From the NCBI GenBank assembly GCA_022410635.1, contig JAJVDF010000249.1, forward strand, positions 348,879-412,878: DNA of 64,000 nt, in the 5' to 3' direction. Position numbers and translations under genes: made by a program. Source of the DNA: Tretioscincus oriximinensis (lineage: Eukaryota > Chordata > Lepidosauria > Squamata > Gymnophthalmidae). Within the stretch, counting starts at the first letter, position 1. Each line of letters opens with the position of its first letter. Of the stretch, positions 43,912-55,308 are shown piece by piece. The notes under the pieces are model-generated. The model had not been told where the DNA came from. It made no database searches and saw nothing but the letters and a program-made list of their open reading frames with translations.

Positions 43912-45268
43912 TGTTTTCTCTTTTGCTTATTTACACAGATTCAAGCGGAGATAAGATACACAATCTTCTAGGCATGTAGTTCCCAAACAGTAACTTTTTT
44001 TCTTTTTTAATTAACTCTTGCCAAAAATTCACTCTGCCTCCAACTTCTGCTGGCTTACTACCCTTTCTTCTTTGGAGTAGAAGAATTTCCTGGTTCAAAA
44101 TATAGAAAGATTTGTCATTAAAACACAACAGCACCATCCTGAAAATGGTTGATTTGTAAAATGATGGGTGGTGGAAAGTTAATAATAATCTTTACCTGCA
44201 GTACAAGCTTTACTTGGTGATAGTATTATGGAAAAACAGCACATGCTCAAACATTGTGTAAATTAGGAGGTACAAGAAAGTCAAACCCTCCACTGATTTA
44301 CATTGGGCTGACAATCCTTTTCTTGAAAACTACATTGGATTAGTTCACCAATGCAAAGTTATCTAACTGTTACGACTTAAATGGATAACTGACCTCTCAG
44401 TATTATATCACTGAAGGAAAGATACCTCTGTTCACTTTGAATTGGACTTATCACAAACTGAAAATTTACATTTGACATCCATTTGAAGCCACCTGAGAAT
44501 TCACACTGACTTGAATGAGGAATTATCCTTTTTGTGTAAGACAAAGGAGGGAAGGACCATGTAGGGGTGTGACAGCCTCGAGATGACCTACAATGGCAGC
44601 AATAATAAAGATATAAATGCCATGCCTGAAATCTGCATCACACAGATGCCAGTCAAGATGTGAGTAATAATGCACACACATACCGCTAGATAAGACTGTA
44701 GCAAAGATTATAATGGTTAAATATACAGAGGCTGTGCAAGATGCCACCTTTCTTTAATACCTAGATAAGGACTCTGGAAACCATATAAGACCTAATACTT
44801 TCTGATTGTGCATGGAAGACTGACACATCTATTGGAGTACTGTGCAAGGAGATATAGTACTTTTTTCAAGATTAAAAGAGGGCAACACAAAACACCAATT
44901 ATGGGAAAAATTATTAAAAGCTCCTGGATAGTTTTTACTTCCCCAACATTTTATCATAGAACAATAATCAAATTCTCTGTGATTCTAACTTCTCAAGGGG
45001 CTACTTCTGCAGCTTTAAATGCAATAGCAGAGGCATACTGTCAACAACATCAACTCCTATACTGTAGCAGCGCAAATCTGTACCTCCGAAACTTATTCAT
45101 ATGCCTGGCTTTATCTTTCCAATCCATGTGCTGGTTATGAAACATCCAGGTGCCCAGATATTTTATTAAAAAAAAGGCAGGAGCCCAGGAACAGGGTTTT
45201 ATGGTGGCTGCCCCAGGCTAGGAATCCCTGCTGAGGTATTTCAGGCAGCAAAATTGCATAAATGCAGG
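43912..45268. other. Unique sequence, no feature seen
   Basis: A 110-codon plus frame at 44808-45140 shows no domain and is taken as chance. Confidence 0.4.
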
Positions 45269-45271
45269 AAA

Positions 45272-46760
45272 ATTATTTATTTATTTTTATCTATTCAGGA
45301 CTTTATCTCTCATCCTTTATCAAAGGTCCCAAGGGGTTACAGAAATTAAAAACATAAAAACACATTACCCATCCTCCTTCCCTCTGATTATCCCTGGAAG
45401 GACAAATGCAGAGGGAGCTAAGTGCCAAAAGCCTGGGGAAAGAGGTACGTTTTTACCAAGTGCCAAAAGCAGGCACGGATAGCTCAGTCGCTAAGGAATC
45501 CGTCTCTCATCTGGAAGATGGCCTTTTAAAAGCCTATGTCGGGCATGGGGAGGGGTGAGCACCTTCCACTAGCCTGTAGCTCTAGCCAACACAGCTATTT
45601 GAAAGCATGAATTGCAAGAAATTGCAACTGACCGCAAGTAGATACATAGGAACCACCACAGCCTGGTGGGGAAGAAAGAATGTCAGTCTTTGGGCAAAAA
45701 TACCCTTGTAAACCGCTTTGAGTCCCTTTGAAAGGTGAGAAAAGAGGAGTTTAAGAACCTAGTTCTTCTTCTTTCTTCTTTCTTCTTCTTCTTCTTCTTC
45801 TTCTTCACAGTGTAGGTGCCTAGCGGACTTCTAGGGAGAGGCTGGTCCCAGAGTGTGGGGGCTATCAGAGAGTAGGCCCTCCTGCATACTCCTACCACCT
45901 GCATTTCCACCAGTGAACTCCTTGGGATGGGCAGGTCTATATAGGGACCAAACCATTTAGGGGTTTGTATGCTAATTATTAACACCTTGAATTTGGCTTG
46001 GTCGGGAATAGGTAATCAGTGCAAATCTTTAAGGACTCGTATGATGTGTGTCTGGCCAGAGACTCACTTCAGCAGTTGGGCTGATGCATTCTTCATTAAT
46101 TCCAGCATTTGGACCATTTTCAAGGGTAGCCGACACAGAGCATATGAGGAGAGAGTAGTGCATAGTCTTAGGACCATCATGAGAAAATCCTGTCTGGTCC
46201 ACTCCTTTACCCTATCCTGCATATTTTAGCGTTACGATCCAGTAGATATAGGATATATTTGGGGATCAAACCGCTGAATTGAGTTTGATACTGAATTAAC
46301 AGCTAGTGCATCTATCAATCGTGTCAGAAATCTAGCTATTGCATTCTGTACCAACATCTGAACTATCTTCAAGGGCACAAAAATCTAATCTGGAAATTAG
46401 CAGGAATTCCTATGTCCAGATCATCTCTATCCAGAAGGAGCAAAATGCCTCTAGCTGGAAGTAGGTGCTCTTGTCTATCACTTCTACCTGGTTAAAAACA
46501 TCAAGCACAATCCAAGATCATTCTTAGATTTGATATCTGTCTCCATCAGGACATTAAAATCCCACTTGAATAGAGTGTCTCCCAAAATCATACCCTCAAG
46601 ACACTGTGATACACAGCAGCTCTAACTTGTCTTGATTCAGAAAGTATATCTTGAGGAGAGGGAACACCATCAGGTTTTTAAGAGCCAGTAGATCACCCAT
46701 CTCTCAACGATGCATTCACTACTTCCTCAGTTCACCCAGTCTTGGGTAACTTTTAGCAAC
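45272..46760 (-). mobile_element. Old long retroelement remnant, split by a SINE
   Basis: It starts with an antisense TTATTTATTTTTATCTATTC tail and a degraded GGACTTTATCTCTCATCC, AAGGTCCCAAGGGG block like the L2 and L2-like tails. After the SINE it continues with GGAGAGGCTGGTCCCAGAGT, AACACCTTGAATTTGGCTTG, GCATTCTTCATTAATTCCAG and so on. This block order belongs to an abundant reptilian interspersed repeat that I recognise but cannot assign firmly to a class. Heavily mutated, so old. Confidence 0.6.
45473..45806 (+). mobile_element. GAA/TTC-tailed SINE (type 1), sense copy
   Basis: Head GCACGGATAGCTCAGTCGCT (A box), body TTGCAAGAAATTGCAACTGA, GGTGGGGAAGAAAGAATGTC, GAGTCCCTTTGAAAGGTGAG, tail (TTC)n at 45765-45806. 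It interrupts the older repeat at 45272-46760. Confidence 0.94.
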
Positions 46761-46769
46761 TAGGGCCAG

Positions 46770-47865
46770 GATCTAAAGGGCATATGGTTACCAAATCCAG
46801 GAAATATAAAGGAAGCTACTGTATGTACAGAAACAACTATGAGAAAATGGCATGCTAAACTTGCCAGCATGATTTACAGGACAATCCAATATTTATGATC
46901 CTTACACCTAGAGAGGATATATATCTTGTCAACAAGATTATGATATTATTTCATTGCATGTAGGATTTGCACAACAATAGGGACATACTTTCTATTATCA
47001 AGTTATATTTCATTATCTTCTGAACCAGTGTTGCAAGATTCTTTAACATGCTTAGTGAAGCATTCTTTGTGCGAATTTGAAGTTATAAGGACTGACATTT
47101 TCTCCTTAAATTCTCCATAAACTCCATATCTTGAAGCTAGGAACTAGGTGTCTCTTCATCATTCAGGGTTTAATAAGATCCAAGGCAACTCTTTCTTTTA
47201 GGAGATTGGGCAGGAAGCTACGTAACGTAGGAGGGAATAAATAATGCCAGGAGAAACCAACCAGGACCATGGAAATCAAGGCACATGTGAGACCAATCAG
47301 CTGCAAGCATTCATTGTCAAGCATTCATTGGCATTGCCTGACATGGAAGTGAAAATAACTGAAGTGAGGAAAAACATGGCAAGCTTTGGGGCACTTAATC
47401 TTTTTAACTGTTAGACTTTTTCTTTAAGACTATGGAAGAGTATTTTTATAGGGACGACTGGAAAAACCCTGTCTGATCTCAAAAGTTTATTAACTTAAGA
47501 TATCATATGTAACTGTCTTCAGAAAATCACTTGCACATTCTGTGTCAAATGAGTTCAATGAAATATTATAAGTTAAAGTATGCAAAAACTATAACAACAT
47601 TTTTTTGATCATGCCAAATTTTTCACAGGAAATAAAACTTATCTAACTAATCTAATGGGCTAATCTAACAACCTAAGAAATAAACTAGAATATGCTTGCT
47701 AAAGTTAAACTTTCTAACTCTATTGTTTCTGTACTTAACTGGTTTAAGTAATAAGTACCAACAGAAATCAATGGTAAAGCATTCGTGTTATGTAATTTAA
47801 GAATTCTAGCTATGTTTCAATAAACAAATTTAATTACTTTATCATCAAGACAGCAAATATAGAAC
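46770..47865. other. Unique AT-rich sequence, no feature seen
   Basis: No family signature. Confidence 0.45.
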
Positions 47866-47868
47866 AAA

Positions 47869-47991
47869 GAAGAAGAAGAAGAAGAAGAAGAAGAAGAAGA
47901 AGAAGAAGAAGAAGAAGAAGAAGAAGAAGAAGAAGAAGAAGAAGAAGAAGAAGAAGAAGAAGAAGAAGAAGAAGAAGAAGAAGAAGAAGAA
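47869..47991. repeat. (GAA)n microsatellite running into an assembly gap
   Basis: About 41 uninterrupted units before the Ns. It is the tail of the SINE that resumes at 48252. Confidence 0.97.
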
Positions 47992-48251
47992 NNNNNNNNN
48001 NNNNNNNNNNNNNNNNNNNNNNNNNNNNNNNNNNNNNNNNNNNNNNNNNNNNNNNNNNNNNNNNNNNNNNNNNNNNNNNNNNNNNNNNNNNNNNNNNNNN
48101 NNNNNNNNNNNNNNNNNNNNNNNNNNNNNNNNNNNNNNNNNNNNNNNNNNNNNNNNNNNNNNNNNNNNNNNNNNNNNNNNNNNNNNNNNNNNNNNNNNNN
48201 NNNNNNNNNNNNNNNNNNNNNNNNNNNNNNNNNNNNNNNNNNNNNNNNNNN
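47992..48251. other. Assembly gap (260 N)
   Basis: The gap lies between a GAA array and the mid-part of an antisense type 1 SINE. By comparison with 13860-14165 about 150 bases of SINE body are missing; the rest of the gap would be more GAA. Confidence 0.98.
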
Positions 48252-48394
48252 TGCAATTCATGCTTTCGAATAGCTGGGTTAGCTAGAGCTACAGGCAAGT
48301 GGAAGGTGCTCACCCCTCCCCACTTCCAACACAGGGCTTCGAAACCAGATCTCCCAGGCGAGAGACGAATTCCTAAGCAACTGAGCTATCCGCG
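48252..48394 (-). mobile_element. GAA-tailed SINE (type 1), head half
   Basis: Antisense from TGCAATTCATGCTTTCGAAT through GGTGCTCACCCCTCCCCAC to CCTAAGCAACTGAGCTATCC. The tail half lies in the gap. Confidence 0.93.
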
Positions 48395-48399
48395 TCATC

Positions 48400-49090
48400 A
48401 CATATCTAAATTCTTTCAGATTTTATAGAACATAATCTTGATTCTACAAAATCAATCTAGAGCACATGAATCATATTTTGGGCTATGTGGTATAGATTCT
48501 TGTTTCATCAAGTCTGCAACTGTCAAATGTCAGTAGAAATCATNGCTATAACTATCTGTGGCCATTCCTTCTTTGCATAAATACAAAAATACAGTGGGTC
48601 AAAGTAGCCATTCTTCCTTAGTTATTGTAATTCAGTACTTCATTTTTTGCAGTTATAAAATTTGTGGTTTTCCGTGGTCCCAGAAAAGTTTACAAAGACA
48701 TAAACTGTAAATAGGCAATGGATGTGCGGAGGGAATCTTAAATGAGATCTGCATCAGTTAGATTTCGTAGTCAAAATGTTAAGTGATCCTTCCCAAGACT
48801 TAAATATCTGGGATGGGGGTGGATTGTTTTTTTAAAACTTACCATTTAATCTAAGCTTCAGAAATGCTAAACTCCAGAAAGACAGAAAAACTTCCATTAA
48901 GCCAAAGAGTTAATTCCTTACTTACAAGGAATGGACACGCATACGTAAAATATGACTCATGTTGTCCTCTGTTCAGAACATGAGAATAGCAGGAAATGGC
49001 TAGTTTTTCATGGATTGCCTCCAAAAGTTGTGAATGTATTGTTGATTTCATCTGTGATGTAACATATGTACCTTATACCCTTTGCATTTT
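48400..49090. other. Unique sequence, no feature seen
   Basis: Nothing recognisable. Confidence 0.45.
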
Positions 49091-49159
49091 ATATAAATAC
49101 TAGTGGAATTAGGCCCGCTGCCTTAGGGATACAGTGGGCTCTAGTGTTCTCCCTAAAGC

Positions 49160-49735
49160 AATGGGCTTAATTATTCTTCTTCTTGTTTTCTTCTTTTTGT
49201 CTTTCCTTCCCCTCTCCCTCCCTTCTTTCTCCCCTTCCTCCCTTTCTTTTACTTCTTCCTGTTTCATCGTCTTCTTCTTCTACTCCTGCCTTCCTACCAA
49301 CCTCCTACCTATCTAATTACCTACCTACCTCTCTTGCACCCTCCCCCGTGTTCTTCCTCCCACCCTTCTCTCTTCTTCCTCACTTCATCCCTAACCCCTC
49401 CTTGTTTTCCCCCTCCCCCTTTTCCTCTCTCTTTGTCCCTTCCTGCCTCCCTCTCCCTAGGGCTCCATCCTATCTTCTTGTCCCTGTTCTTCTTGTGGTT
49501 GTTCTTCTCCTTCTATTGTTTTTTCCTTTCTTTTCTTCTTCTTCCTCCCCCACCCTTGCCCTCTTCACCCCTCCCTTCATACTCCNTTCCCNCTNNCTTC
49601 TNCNNCCCTCCCCCCTCTTCCTCCCCTCCTTCTCCCCTCTTTCACTTTTCTTCCTCCTTCCCTTCCCTCCCCTCTCTTCTTCCTTTTCATCCTCCCNCTC
49701 CTCTTCTCCCCCCTAATCATCTCCCTTTGCCTGGG
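49160..49735. repeat. Pyrimidine-rich tract, about 575 bp
   Basis: Almost entirely C and T with rare A and G, an irregular mix of TTC, CCT, CTTCC and TACC blocks. Ns at 49586-49606 and 49697 mark unresolved bases. Long frames (up to 177 codons, rich in Ser, Pro, Leu and Phe) are artefacts of this composition. A TAGTGGAATTAGGCCCGCTG-type block just upstream (49100-49160) may be the start of an interspersed repeat. Confidence 0.93.
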
Positions 49736-49837
49736 CAACTCGAATGCTCTTAAGTCTATCGCTGAACTCCTGGGATGCGGACAGNCCCTGCGGAGTTCCC
49801 GGACCTGCAAAAGATAAGTTGCAGCAGATAGGGTACA

Positions 49838-50085
49838 GGAGGGGGGAGAACAGGAGAGAAAAGGAGGAGAGGGGGAGAGTAGAAGGGGGAGAGGGAAGGC
49901 AGGGGAAGGGGGGCAACAGAGGAAGGGAAGGGAGACTTTAGAAAGCAGCTGCGGTGGCTGCTTTGGAGGTCTCCCTTCCCCTTCTTGGTCAGCGAGAAGA
50001 GGAAGGGAGAAGAGGGTACCATTGGGATGGGTGGGGGATGAGGGAAAGGGAGGGGAAGGGAGAAGTGAATAGGGGCTTCAGCATT
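49838..50085. repeat. Purine-rich tract
   Basis: Mostly G and A (GGGGAGAACAGGAGAGAAAA and similar), with one G/C-richer interruption at 49940-49995. Complementary in composition to the tract at 49160-49735 and separated from it by about 100 bp of mixed sequence. Confidence 0.88.
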
Positions 50086-50400
50086 ATGGATGGAGTGGCA
50101 TCAGATGGTGTGATCTGGGCTTTTGTTGGTCTGCGTACCATTAAAAGGCCATGGCATGCCACTGGACATCCTGGGCAGCTGGAGAAGGGTGAGTGGGCCA
50201 GGGGAAGTGAGGAGTGAGTAGGCCCAATCCCATGGCTGGATTACTGGGAGCACCCAAAGGAGTTTGGGTGTTTCCCATTAATGGAGGCTGCAGCCTTAGG
50301 CGTACTCTAGTACAGAGGAGGGATGCACCGTCTTCCCCACACTATCCACAATAACAAAAGATCTAAGGAGAAAAGTTATTCCTAGGTATACTGGTCCTTA
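50086..50400. other. Mixed G/C-richer sequence, possibly repeat interior
   Basis: Contains GGCATGCCACTGGACATCC and CCAATCCCATGGCTGG. Looks like the interior of an interspersed repeat spanning both tracts, but no termini were found. Confidence 0.35.
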
Positions 50401-50450
50401 AGAAAAAGAAGAAGAATCTGGGTTTTTTATACCTCCTTTTCTCTTTCCAC
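50400..50450 (-). mobile_element. Short SINE tail fragment (type 1)
   Basis: GAAGAAGAATCTGGGTTTTT and ATACCTCCTTTTCTC are the last 45 bases or so of a type 1 SINE, antisense. Confidence 0.65.
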
Positions 50451-50459
50451 GCTTCAAGT

Positions 50460-51284
50460 CTCCAATTTATTTTTTAGCTCTATGTTTTATTTAGTATTAG
50501 ACAAATGTGTAGTATGGCTGTCCAGATGTGTCAAAAAAAAAGTCAACATTTGATGGAATGGAGATCTGGGCAGACAGACATGGCCAAATTTGTGTAGAGA
50601 CATTGTTAGTCACATTCTTCCAATGAGTAAGATTTTAGAAAGCAGGGGATGTCTCAGACTCTTTTTGAAATCCCATTTGGTACAGGTTCTATCATGGATC
50701 ACATTGGGCACTGGTTGCACCAGAAAAGCAATAAATGGGTCAGCCATATTTTCAATCACAACAGCAACCACAAAATCACATGCATTTAAGAAAATGTGAA
50801 GTCCCATCTCCATTCCAAGTGAACTTAACAACCTCTTTCAAGGCTAGACCAAGAAAAGCCACAATTGCAACTCATTAAGAGCACATTAATTTCCCTAAGA
50901 ACTTTCTCAGACTAGGTTTAATATAAATATTTAGCACAGCTTTGACTAGTTTTCACACTCCACTTTACAATAAACCTGAATATGGGGATATAAAGCAATC
51001 TTGGGACCTTTACACTTACTGATGTGGTATATCAACCAATGCGGAACTGCCCATACATTACTACTGTTCTACCCACACACATCTGTTTCTTCCTGTATCG
51101 TGGTTTGTATTTACGATCCTTGGAAAAATAATGTCATACTTTATTCTATAAACCACCATGTCCACTACAACATATTCTAATTTATCATCAGCTACCCTAC
51201 AAAACAAGAAGTGAGCGTGGAAAAGTACCATATACAACAGCCCTGAGCAATCTACTGTTGTTGTTAGACTAAAGAACAGGATTA
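50460..51284. other. Unique sequence, no feature seen
   Basis: Nothing recognisable. Confidence 0.45.
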
Positions 51285-51286
51285 AT

Positions 51287-51340
51287 ATTTATTTTATTTA
51301 TTTACATTTGTACCCCGCCCCATACCCGAAGGTCTCGGGG
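51287..51340 (-). mobile_element. L2-type tail fragment
   Basis: TTTATTTTATTTATTTACAT, TACCCCGCCCCATACCCG and AAGGTCTCGGGG are the antisense 3' tail shared by the L2 LINEs and type 2 SINEs. It stops at GGGGTGGCC, where family A copy 13 begins. Confidence 0.85.
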
Positions 51341-51464
51341 TGGCCTCCCAGTTTTTCCTGAGGAAAANGTTTTCAAAAAAAAGTTTTTGATTTTTTTTCT
51401 CAGAAAAAAATGGGTGGCACCCCAAAAACGGGTTTTCAACCCACCCACCCCAAAAGGGGTCTAC
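51341..51464. mobile_element. Family A hairpin MITE, copy 13 (left end missing)
   Basis: Starts inside the left arm at GGCCTCCCAGTTTTTCCTGA and runs to CCCCAAAAGGGGTC, ending in CTACC instead of the usual GGTCAGCCTA. The join to the L2-type tail is at the shared GGGGTGGCCTC/GGGGTGCCTC sequence. Confidence 0.85.
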
Positions 51465-51469
51465 CTGAG

Positions 51470-52139
51470 AATGAGTAAAATGCACTCTGGAGCAGTTGGT
51501 GTGTATCTGTGTGAGTGAGAGACAAAAAGAGTCAAGAGACACAAAGAAAGAAACAAAAAATATACCCATTATACGTTTCATATTCTGAAAATGAATTTAA
51601 ACGGGATTTCTTTTTGTCTTCATAAAACAATCTCAAATTTGAAGAAAAAAAAATCGAAAGAAAGGATAGGGAGAATACAAAGAAACAAATACAAGTTTTT
51701 AAACACAATGAACCAAAAGGCCTTCAAAAATAACATGTTAATCTGTTCCTTACCTTGACAAAATTCAAAGTTCCCTTTTTTCCGGCAGTCACCTATTACT
51801 AAACTCAGTGCTCTCCAAGTGTTTCTTTTGACAGATATCATTCTCCACCAATCGTCCTGCTAATTCTCTCTCCTTTTCTGACTGGTACCAGATATTACGT
51901 TCACCAGTCCAGAGATCAATCTTTTCTATTGACAACAACAAAAGGAAAAAAAACAAAAATGCACATATCACAGCCAGTCTAAAGCACAAATCCCCATACA
52001 ACCCCAACAGAGCGACTAACATTCTAACACCAATATTTAATTTCTGCATTTTAATAAAAAATTTAAAACTCTAATTTTAAATACAATACTGCAGTTAGAA
52101 AGAAACCTCCAGACCACACTGCTTGGAAAAACACGTCCT
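51470..52139. other. Unique AT-rich sequence, no feature seen
   Basis: No family signature. Confidence 0.45.
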
Positions 52140-52147
52140 GTGAGTAA

Positions 52148-52346
52148 TAGGCTGACCAGATGACCCCTTTTTTGGGGGGTTGAAAACCCATTTCGGGGGG
52201 TGTCGCCCCGTTTTTTCTGAGCCAAANTTTTTTTAAAAAAAAATTTCGAAAAAAGAATATTTTTTGAAAGAAATTTCCTCAGAAAAAACTGGNAGGCACC
52301 CCAAAACCGGGTTTTCAACCCCTCCGAAGGGGTCATATGGTCAGTT
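52148..52346. mobile_element. Family A hairpin MITE, copy 14
   Basis: Begins TAGGCTGACCAGATGACC and ends GGTCATATGGTCAGTT. Flanks GTGAGTAA and GATGATAA are only 6 of 8 alike, so this copy is more diverged. Confidence 0.88.
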
Positions 52347-52359
52347 GATGATAAACAGG

Positions 52360-53335
52360 CAAGGCATCATTTAATTGGAAGAAACTGTTGATGGGAATAG
52401 CCTTATACAAGTTCAGATTATCTATGGATTTCTCTTTGCACTTTTTATGCTGAATGGCAGCAGCTTCTGACAATTTCAGGCCAAGATCTCCTCAATTTTT
52501 ACTACTCCATTATTTTCCTAGGAGAAACCAGAACTCAAATCTAGATCTCTATATTCAAGCTGTCACTGAGCTATTTCACCCGACACCTCTCAAGACAGTT
52601 TACATTCTACCTTTTTACAGTTTTCCACAATGTTCTACCCATAAAAGCTAGGATTCCCAAAGTATTAATAATTACATACTTAATTTTCTACGTGACTTGT
52701 CTGTTTTTTCAAAAGCATTTATAAAACAGGCTGTAAATATGGTTAACCACACTAAAGTGTAATTATAAGATTTTGGTTTTGATGGAATCAAATTATCACT
52801 AACATTTTTATGTGTCTCCAAATACTACCATCATATTTTTGAAGTCTATTGTGCAAGGATTTTAACCACATATCAGTATTATAGTAAATCACCCGGACGC
52901 TTGCATCTCCTCAGCAGTGTTGTGCAGTGTTTGTTGATTTAAGTAATCTTATACACTCACTTTTGCACATGCGCAAAAGATCTTAATTACATCAATACAC
53001 ATACAAGGGGTTTTCTAAGAGGTGGACATAGCAACATCTTATCTTAGTTGGCAAAGAAGAAAGAAGATGAGCTAACACGAGGAAAGGGGTGAACCAGAGG
53101 TCAGGCCTGCACTTTTTCATATGGGAAATCTTTTCACTGGATGGCAAACAGATATTTGGGTGTGCCACATAATTTGATTTCTCTTTGGGGGCAAAAATCC
53201 CTTTTGAGGCTAACAAGCATGAGAAACTGGCCTTCACAGGTGATATAAGGAAAAGAAACTTTTTATTGGATTAATTCTTGGTTTGATCTTCCTTCTATCC
53301 AATTAGGTGGAGGAAGGTAAATCCAAATGAGTAAA
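52360..53335. other. Unique sequence, no feature seen
   Basis: Nothing recognisable. Confidence 0.45.
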
Positions 53336-53340
53336 TACAA

Positions 53341-53515
53341 CTAGCGGAACCAGTGGAGTAGGTTGCCTTGGGTGCTGAGTTCTCCTTCACTGGAAGTATT
53401 CAAACTGAGGCTGAGCAGTCATCAGCCTGGGATGGTTTAGTCCATCCTGCACTGAACAGGGGGATGGACCCAATGACCCTGGAGGTCCCTTCCAACTCTT
53501 ATGATTCTATGAACT
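53341..53515 (+). mobile_element. CR1 LINE 3' end
   Basis: Sense: GGAGTAGGTTGCCTTGGGTG, CACTGGAAGTATTCAAACTG, GAGGCTGAGCAGTCATC, GGGATGGTTTAG, CCTGGAGGTCCCTTCCAAC, TCTTATGATTCTATG tail. It includes the last codons of ORF2 (FTGSIQTEAEQS...). Confidence 0.93.
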
Positions 53516-53778
53516 TATCCTTTCCCATCAGCAATCCAACAAAATTATACAGTACATGTTCAAACCAAGTTTCCCATTACAACTGTAGAGTTAAGCTTGC
53601 ATATTTTTAAATAAGGTCGGTTCTAATTTCAAGGGAAGCTCGACAAATTGCTATCCAAGAGCATTTTTTCCTTCTCAGCAGACACTGATCAATTTACCTG
53701 GAAATGGTACTAACAGTAGCATGTAACGTTAGCTAGACTGTGAACCTGCAAAAATATTTTATTTATTGTACAGGAGTA

Positions 53779-54462
53779 GAAGCAGGAATTTTTCATATGA
53801 AGCTGATGGACAGACAAGTTAGGACTGACAAAGGTCTGTGGAATTATTATCTGACAAGGTGGTGATGGTCATCATCCTTCTTATAAGAAATACATTAGAC
53901 AAATTCATGGAAGAGACAATCAATTATTACTTGAAAGAATGCTTAGATCAGTGGCGGCTGGCCTCTGGGTTTGTGGGGTTCGGCGAACACTCTAAGATTA
54001 AAATCAGTGATAAAAATTTCCTTTCATAGAGGAGCTGCTAACAAATCAAAAAGCTCCAGGCAGCTTTGTTAATTGACAAAAGGGGTCGCTGATCCCAGAA
54101 CCAATGGGAGACCTGCCTAGGCTACAGCCTCTCTCTCGGTCTCCGTAGAGGTGCCATTTTATATTGACATTCCATTTGCAGACTGAGAGAGAGACCAGTA
54201 AGTCCCTGAATGTGCCTCCTCCCAGCTGCTTTCCTAACTTTGCTGAGGCTAGAGGAACCAGCCTCAAAATGCACCAGCCACCACTGACTTAGATCTATCT
54301 CCAGGTTAGAGACAGATGCATCTAAAGACCACACATAAGAAGTCAAGAGCTTGTGAGCATTTCACTTACAATTTGTTTGAGAATGTCCTGTGTAAAACAG
54401 AATGCTAGATTATATGGAAAATGGCCTGATCTAGGAGGGGTCGTCTTATGTTCCTACCTGTC
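53779..54462 (+). mobile_element. CR1-type LINE 3' end, split by family C copy 3
   Basis: GAAGCTGATGGACAGACAAG, GACAAAGGTCTGTGGAATTA, ATTAGACAAATTCATGG, then the insertion, then ACAGAATGCTAGATTATATG, GGCCTGATCTAGGAGGGGTC and CGTCTTATGTTCC. It is a diverged sense copy of the LINE type seen antisense at 58490-58925. Confidence 0.8.
53949..54296 (+). mobile_element. Family C hAT-like element, copy 3 (nested)
   Basis: The best-preserved copy: CAGTGGCGGCTGG at the left and CCAGCCACCACTG at the right are near-perfect inverses (12 of 13), with GCTTAGAT (53941-53948) and ACTTAGAT (54297-54304), 7 of 8. 348 bp and no transposase. It lies in a CR1-type LINE. Confidence 0.95.
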
Positions 54463-54469
54463 CTGAGCA

Positions 54470-55290
54470 TCTNTTATGTGTCCCCTGACGTAGCATTCCA
54501 AGGCAACGTTCATAAATAAAAACATTTTATATGAAGCTCACACAACAATCTTTGAAAATCTGCAGGAAATGCTATTTCTTTTCATTTTCAATGTAATATT
54601 TTTTTCAAGTATTTAAGTGTCAAGTCCCCTGCTTTTATTCAAAAACTATTAATCTCACCTCTTCCCAAGTAACACAATATACTTCTGAATTTTCATGTAT
54701 TATAACCTACAATACTGTATTTTTATAGAATTACTAGAACAAATTATTGCAGATTTAGAAAATATTGTTACTGTTAAAACTAGATCTGTTAAGACTACAG
54801 CCACCATACTTTGCAATTATATAAAAGAATAATCATAAAGTGCAAACAGTATTAAAATTATTAGTACTGTGGAAACCTGTCTCCAGCAGCTTTAGCAATT
54901 CCACATGGAACACTAACTGTAGTATATTTTATGTCTTTTATCTAAGACTTAGATAGTGTTTCAGTCTGTAAAAGAACTGCCAAAAATCTTGACAAGTATA
55001 TGGCCAACATTTCCTGGCCTTCAAAGCTCTGAGGCTGCAGAATAAATATTGCACACACCCAAAGTTTTCACTTGGTAGAAGATGGCCATTTTCTATCCAG
55101 AGTTTAAATGTGTTGACCAAAAAGAACAAAGCTGGTTGTTCCCACTGTGGCAGGTGGGGAACATCTCTGTCAGGAAGGATAAAGTTTTCAATCAGGTCCA
55201 GTGAATAACCGTTGGTTGTTTATGAGTTCAGTGGGTTTATGTTTAAACTTTAGAATGATCGGGATCAGGGCATTCATTACCCGGTTCTGG
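54470..55290. other. Unrecognised sequence, right part possibly copia interior
   Basis: By position, sequence immediately left of 55295 should be the leader or gag start of the copia-like element on the minus strand, but no gag motif or CCHC knuckle is seen and no second LTR is found before 54470. Confidence 0.35.
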
Positions 55291-55294
55291 CTAC

Positions 55295-55308
55295 CTGGGC
55301 CCATAACC
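55295..55308 (-). other. Half-tRNA primer-binding site (initiator tRNA-Met)
   Basis: The plus strand CTGGGCCCATAACC is identical over 14 bases to the anticodon stem-loop of eukaryotic initiator tRNA-Met (CAU anticodon within it). On the minus strand it reads GGTTATGGGCCCAG, the internal (half-tRNA) primer site known from Drosophila copia. It abuts the LTR end with no spacer, as expected. Confidence 0.8.

Noticed and set aside
45473..45550. tRNA gene
   Set aside because: Head of a type 1 SINE; repeated in several places with the same body and tail.
47834..48313. Minus frames of 138-159 codons, poly-Leu or poly-Phe
   Set aside because: GAA array plus assembly gap.
49183..49753. Plus frames of 139-177 codons rich in Ser, Pro, Leu and Phe
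   Set aside because: Pyrimidine tract with few possible stop codons; no domain, and Ns inside.
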